NCBI GenBank assembly: GCA_016617855.1
Contig: JAECUM010033273.1
Coordinates: 1-64,000, forward strand
DNA: 64,000 nucleotides
Direction: 5' to 3'
DNA from: Megalonaias nervosa
Lineage: Eukaryota > Mollusca > Bivalvia > Unionida > Unionidae
The notes under the pieces were generated by a model, which saw only the letters and a list, made by a program, of their open reading frames with translations, did not search any database and had not been told where the DNA came from. The position numbers and the translations under genes were made by a program. Below, one piece after another: positions 62,001 through 64,000 of this stretch. How positions within the stretch are numbered: position 1 is the first letter of the stretch; every line of letters begins with the position of its first letter.

Positions 62001-62272
62001 GGGCCCCAAGTGGCTGAGTGGTCTAAAGCGCTCACCATTCCGGATCACAGATCTCACCTCTGTCTGCATGGGTTCGAGTCTCAAGCTCGGCTAACGCAGG
62101 TAGGTAAGAAAGCTTGCCAGTAGCTTCTCATGGGTTGGTGGTCCTTCCAGGGGTTTTTCAGGGTTCTTCCTCCACCAGTTATACTGGCCACCATGTATAG
62201 CCTATCTTGTGCTGAAAAATGGCGTTAAACCCTACAACAACAACAACAACAGCAACAACAACAACAGCAACA
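62001..62272 (+). mobile_element. SINE with tRNA-Leu-like head and CAA tail
   Basis: The head has a clear box A (gtggctgagtggtctaaag) and box B (gggttcgagtc), arranged as in leucine/serine tRNAs with a long middle. The body has gtggtccttccaggggtttt and ggccaccatgtatagcc, and the end is aaaaatggcgttaaaccc + (CAA)n. It is inserted in a CA run, so the target duplication cannot be read. A tRNA-derived retroposon, not a tRNA gene: the 3' acceptor half does not pair. Confidence 0.85.
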
Positions 62273-62801
62273 ACACACACACACACACACATGGAACTCT
62301 TTTTCAACAATTCAAACAAGATTAGCATTACATATTACTAACCTGGTTTCTGGATATGAGTACAATTTTAAAAATCTGTGATGCAGATATTTGTATGAGT
62401 AGAGATTCTATCAACAACATACAGTAAGCTTGGTTCATTTAATTCTTTTATAATACAGAATGGTACTTGAGGATATTTTATTAATTATGTCTACCAAATA
62501 AATTTTTTTAAAAATCAGTAATTGTTATGTTATTATTAAGCTATTGTGTTAAATTTCAAGACAGGGTGGTAGCCATTAGAGTCTTGCTCAACAATAATTT
62601 TTATGTTTTTACTGAGCTATTGTGATAAATTTTGAGACATCTGTAGATCCAGATCTGGTGTTGCATTATGGGTCTATGCAGTTATTAGGAGTTACCAGTA
62701 GAGCAAACTAACTATTTTTGCTATTCGACCTGATTTAAGTGTGTATACATGTATATGGTAATTATTTTCCTTTCAATTTCTGATGTTATTCACTTTTAAA
62801 G

Positions 62802-62885
62802 CTGACACCACATCTGATGATAATATAAAAGTGACAGATGATTCCCCAAGAGCAACTTCACCTAGAGGCAGGAAACATCAAGATG
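62802..62885 (+). CDS. ODAD4: ODAD4 tail exon, terminal-unit copy 4
   Basis: The acceptor is cacttttaaag at 62801 and the donor is gatg|GTGAGT. It is 84 bases, phase 1. It encodes ADTTSDDNIKVTDDSPRATS, PRGRKHQD. DDNIKVTDD matches EENIKVTH of copy 1, while the second half matches copy 3, so this copy keeps both parts and may be closest to the ancestor. Read-through gives GESDHGHPDQENL and a TAG at 62924-62926. Confidence 0.85.
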
Positions 62886-62926
62886 GTGAGTCTGATCATG
62901 GTCATCCAGACCAAGAAAATCTTTAG
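62886..62926 (+). other. ODAD4: possible alternative C-terminus after copy 4
   Basis: Donor read-through adds GESDHGHPDQENL before a stop, with AATAAA at 63013-63018. It is open in the same way as copies 1 and 3. Confidence 0.45.
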
Positions 62927-63012
62927 GGAGACACAAAAATGACACAAAAAATTTTTGCTCAACCCACTATATCCGCTCTATTTCTCTCCATAATTTGTCT
63001 GTTTTTACTCTA

Positions 63013-63018
63013 AATAAA
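63013..63018 (+). terminator. AATAAA, possible alternative poly(A) signal, copy 4
   Basis: It is 87 bases after the read-through stop of copy 4, in the same ctaaataaaat context as copy 3. Confidence 0.5.
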
Positions 63019-63380
63019 ATGTTTCCTTTCCTCCCCCCTCTGACTCACTGACATAAACATGGCACCCTTATTCAAGTTAGATTACCATTAAATTTTGACA
63101 CTTTCTTTCTAGATATGAAATATAATTTTTTAACAAATTTTCAGTTTTATTCTTTATTTATAAAATATAATTAGGCTGTCAGTGCATATATTAGCTCCCA
63201 CTGATTTAAGTATTTTTTGTCAAAGAAATAAAAATACATACGATCACATTTTGAAATGGATTTTTACTAGGTGTCTTTTTACTTGCAGCTAAAATAAGGC
63301 ATACAATTTAATGATTATTCTTTTTTCCCAGAATATTTTATACAAAAGTCCTGAAAGATTGATGTTGTTTCTGTTTTCAG

Positions 63381-63412
63381 ATGATGATGACCCTAGAAAA
63401 GTGGAAGACTAG
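63381..63412 (+). CDS. ODAD4: ODAD4 last coding exon (DDDDPRKVED, stop)
   Basis: The acceptor is tgtttctgttttcag at 63380, the best pyrimidine tract of all the tail exons. The shared codon plus this exon read DDDDPRKVED, and TAG follows at 63410-63412. The strong acceptor and the downstream poly(A) signal make this the likely constitutive end. Confidence 0.85.
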
Positions 63413-63660
63413 TAGGTGCTGATGGCATAATGTTAAATCTGGGAACAAGTCATGGAAGCCTCTCATGATGGTAGATCATTTTTGATTAGGAAACAGTCAA
63501 AAAAATCAATATTAAATCTTATAATTCTTTCTTAAATCTTTTTTGTGGCATGTTTTTCCATTAAACATGGGTTTTTTTATTTTACAGCTTTATGCAATCT
63601 TAGAAATTTTAAAACTTGTATGAAAATTTAGACTGAAAATAAAATTTTACATCTGTAATC
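63413..63660 (+). other. ODAD4: 3' untranslated region of ODAD4
   Basis: AT-rich sequence after the stop with a single AATAAA at 63638-63643. Cleavage is expected some 10-30 bases later; the exact site is not visible. Confidence 0.65.
63638..63643 (+). terminator. poly(A) signal AATAAA
   Basis: It reads gaaaataaaatttt, 226 bases after the stop codon. It is the first canonical hexamer past the final exon. Confidence 0.7.
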
Positions 63661-64000
63661 AAATTTTAAAGTTGATGATAAAGCTGGAAATTTCATACAT
63701 CACTTTTTGATACTTTGATTTTCTCAGGTATTTCATTTATTGCCGTGAAAAAGGTTATTTATGTTAAAAGGAACTAAGGCAATTTGATTTATTTATTGAT
63801 AGCAAATATTTCTCATTTAAGATCCTTTTTAACAATTTTATGATGACAAACTTGTATGATTCCATCTTCACTTTGTAAGAGTGGGTTTTACTTGAACTCC
63901 TGTTGTGATAGAATGTATGCAGGTCTTTTGTTTTGCAAGTTTTGTATGAGATTTGTTTTCTAAGATATGTTTTTTCTTACAAACATGATATATATATTAA
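63661..64000. other. downstream intergenic DNA
   Basis: Unique AT-rich sequence with no recognisable gene. Confidence 0.5.

Noticed and set aside
62001..62090. A tRNA-Leu gene
   Set aside because: The box A and box B are good, but the acceptor stem and anticodon arm do not pair, and the SINE body and CAA tail follow.

Overview
The window is a stretch of AT-rich animal genomic DNA. It has long introns, very many mini- and microsatellites, tRNA-derived SINEs and small inverted-repeat transposons. I recognise one protein-coding gene, on the + strand: the 3' three quarters of ODAD4 (also called TTC25), a tetratricopeptide-repeat subunit of the outer dynein arm docking complex of motile cilia. 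The repeat style (CA-tailed tRNA SINEs, and a Leu-tRNA-type SINE ending in a ggcgttaaaccc motif and CAA repeats) suggests a lophotrochozoan, most likely a mollusc. That placement is inference, not proof.

Layout. Bases 1-9783 hold no exon I can support with confidence. They are upstream intron sequence with a truncated SINE, a 70-bp satellite, a 46-bp satellite and a TA-flanked inverted-repeat element. The N-terminal TPR exons and the promoter must lie before the window. Six conserved exons follow (9784-9952, 16404-16616, 19185-19392, 22077-22163, 26792-26988, 29616-29822); they encode the linker and the C-terminal TPR block. Eleven exons after these (33046 to 63412) encode a low-complexity, charged and Ser/Pro-rich tail. 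Every internal tail exon starts and ends in the same codon phase. Joined, the 17 exons give one open frame of 598 codons ending at a TAG at 63410-63412, with a poly(A) signal at 63638.

The unusual biology is in how this gene grew. (1) A minisatellite in the intron after exon 22077-22163 is a tandem copy of that exon's 3' end plus its splice donor, repeated about 18 times, so the intron carries about 14 decoy donors. (2) Four tail exons (36626, 39604, 43421, 46360) are diverged tandem copies inside a roughly 12-kb segmental duplication; each encodes a PRPKSVSIK-like module. (3) The last exons come from a second tandem duplication of a composite terminal exon. Each copy can be spliced at an internal GTGAGT donor, or read through to its own nearby stop codon and AATAAA signal. 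One of the four copies is a decayed pseudoexon.

The introns also hold a 177-bp hAT-type element with a perfect 8-bp target duplication and a paralogous empty site, a Mutator-like 322-bp element with long inverted ends, other MITEs, a 5'-truncated SINE with a 14-bp target duplication, and at least a dozen separate minisatellite arrays. No RNA gene, CRISPR array or second protein gene is supported.
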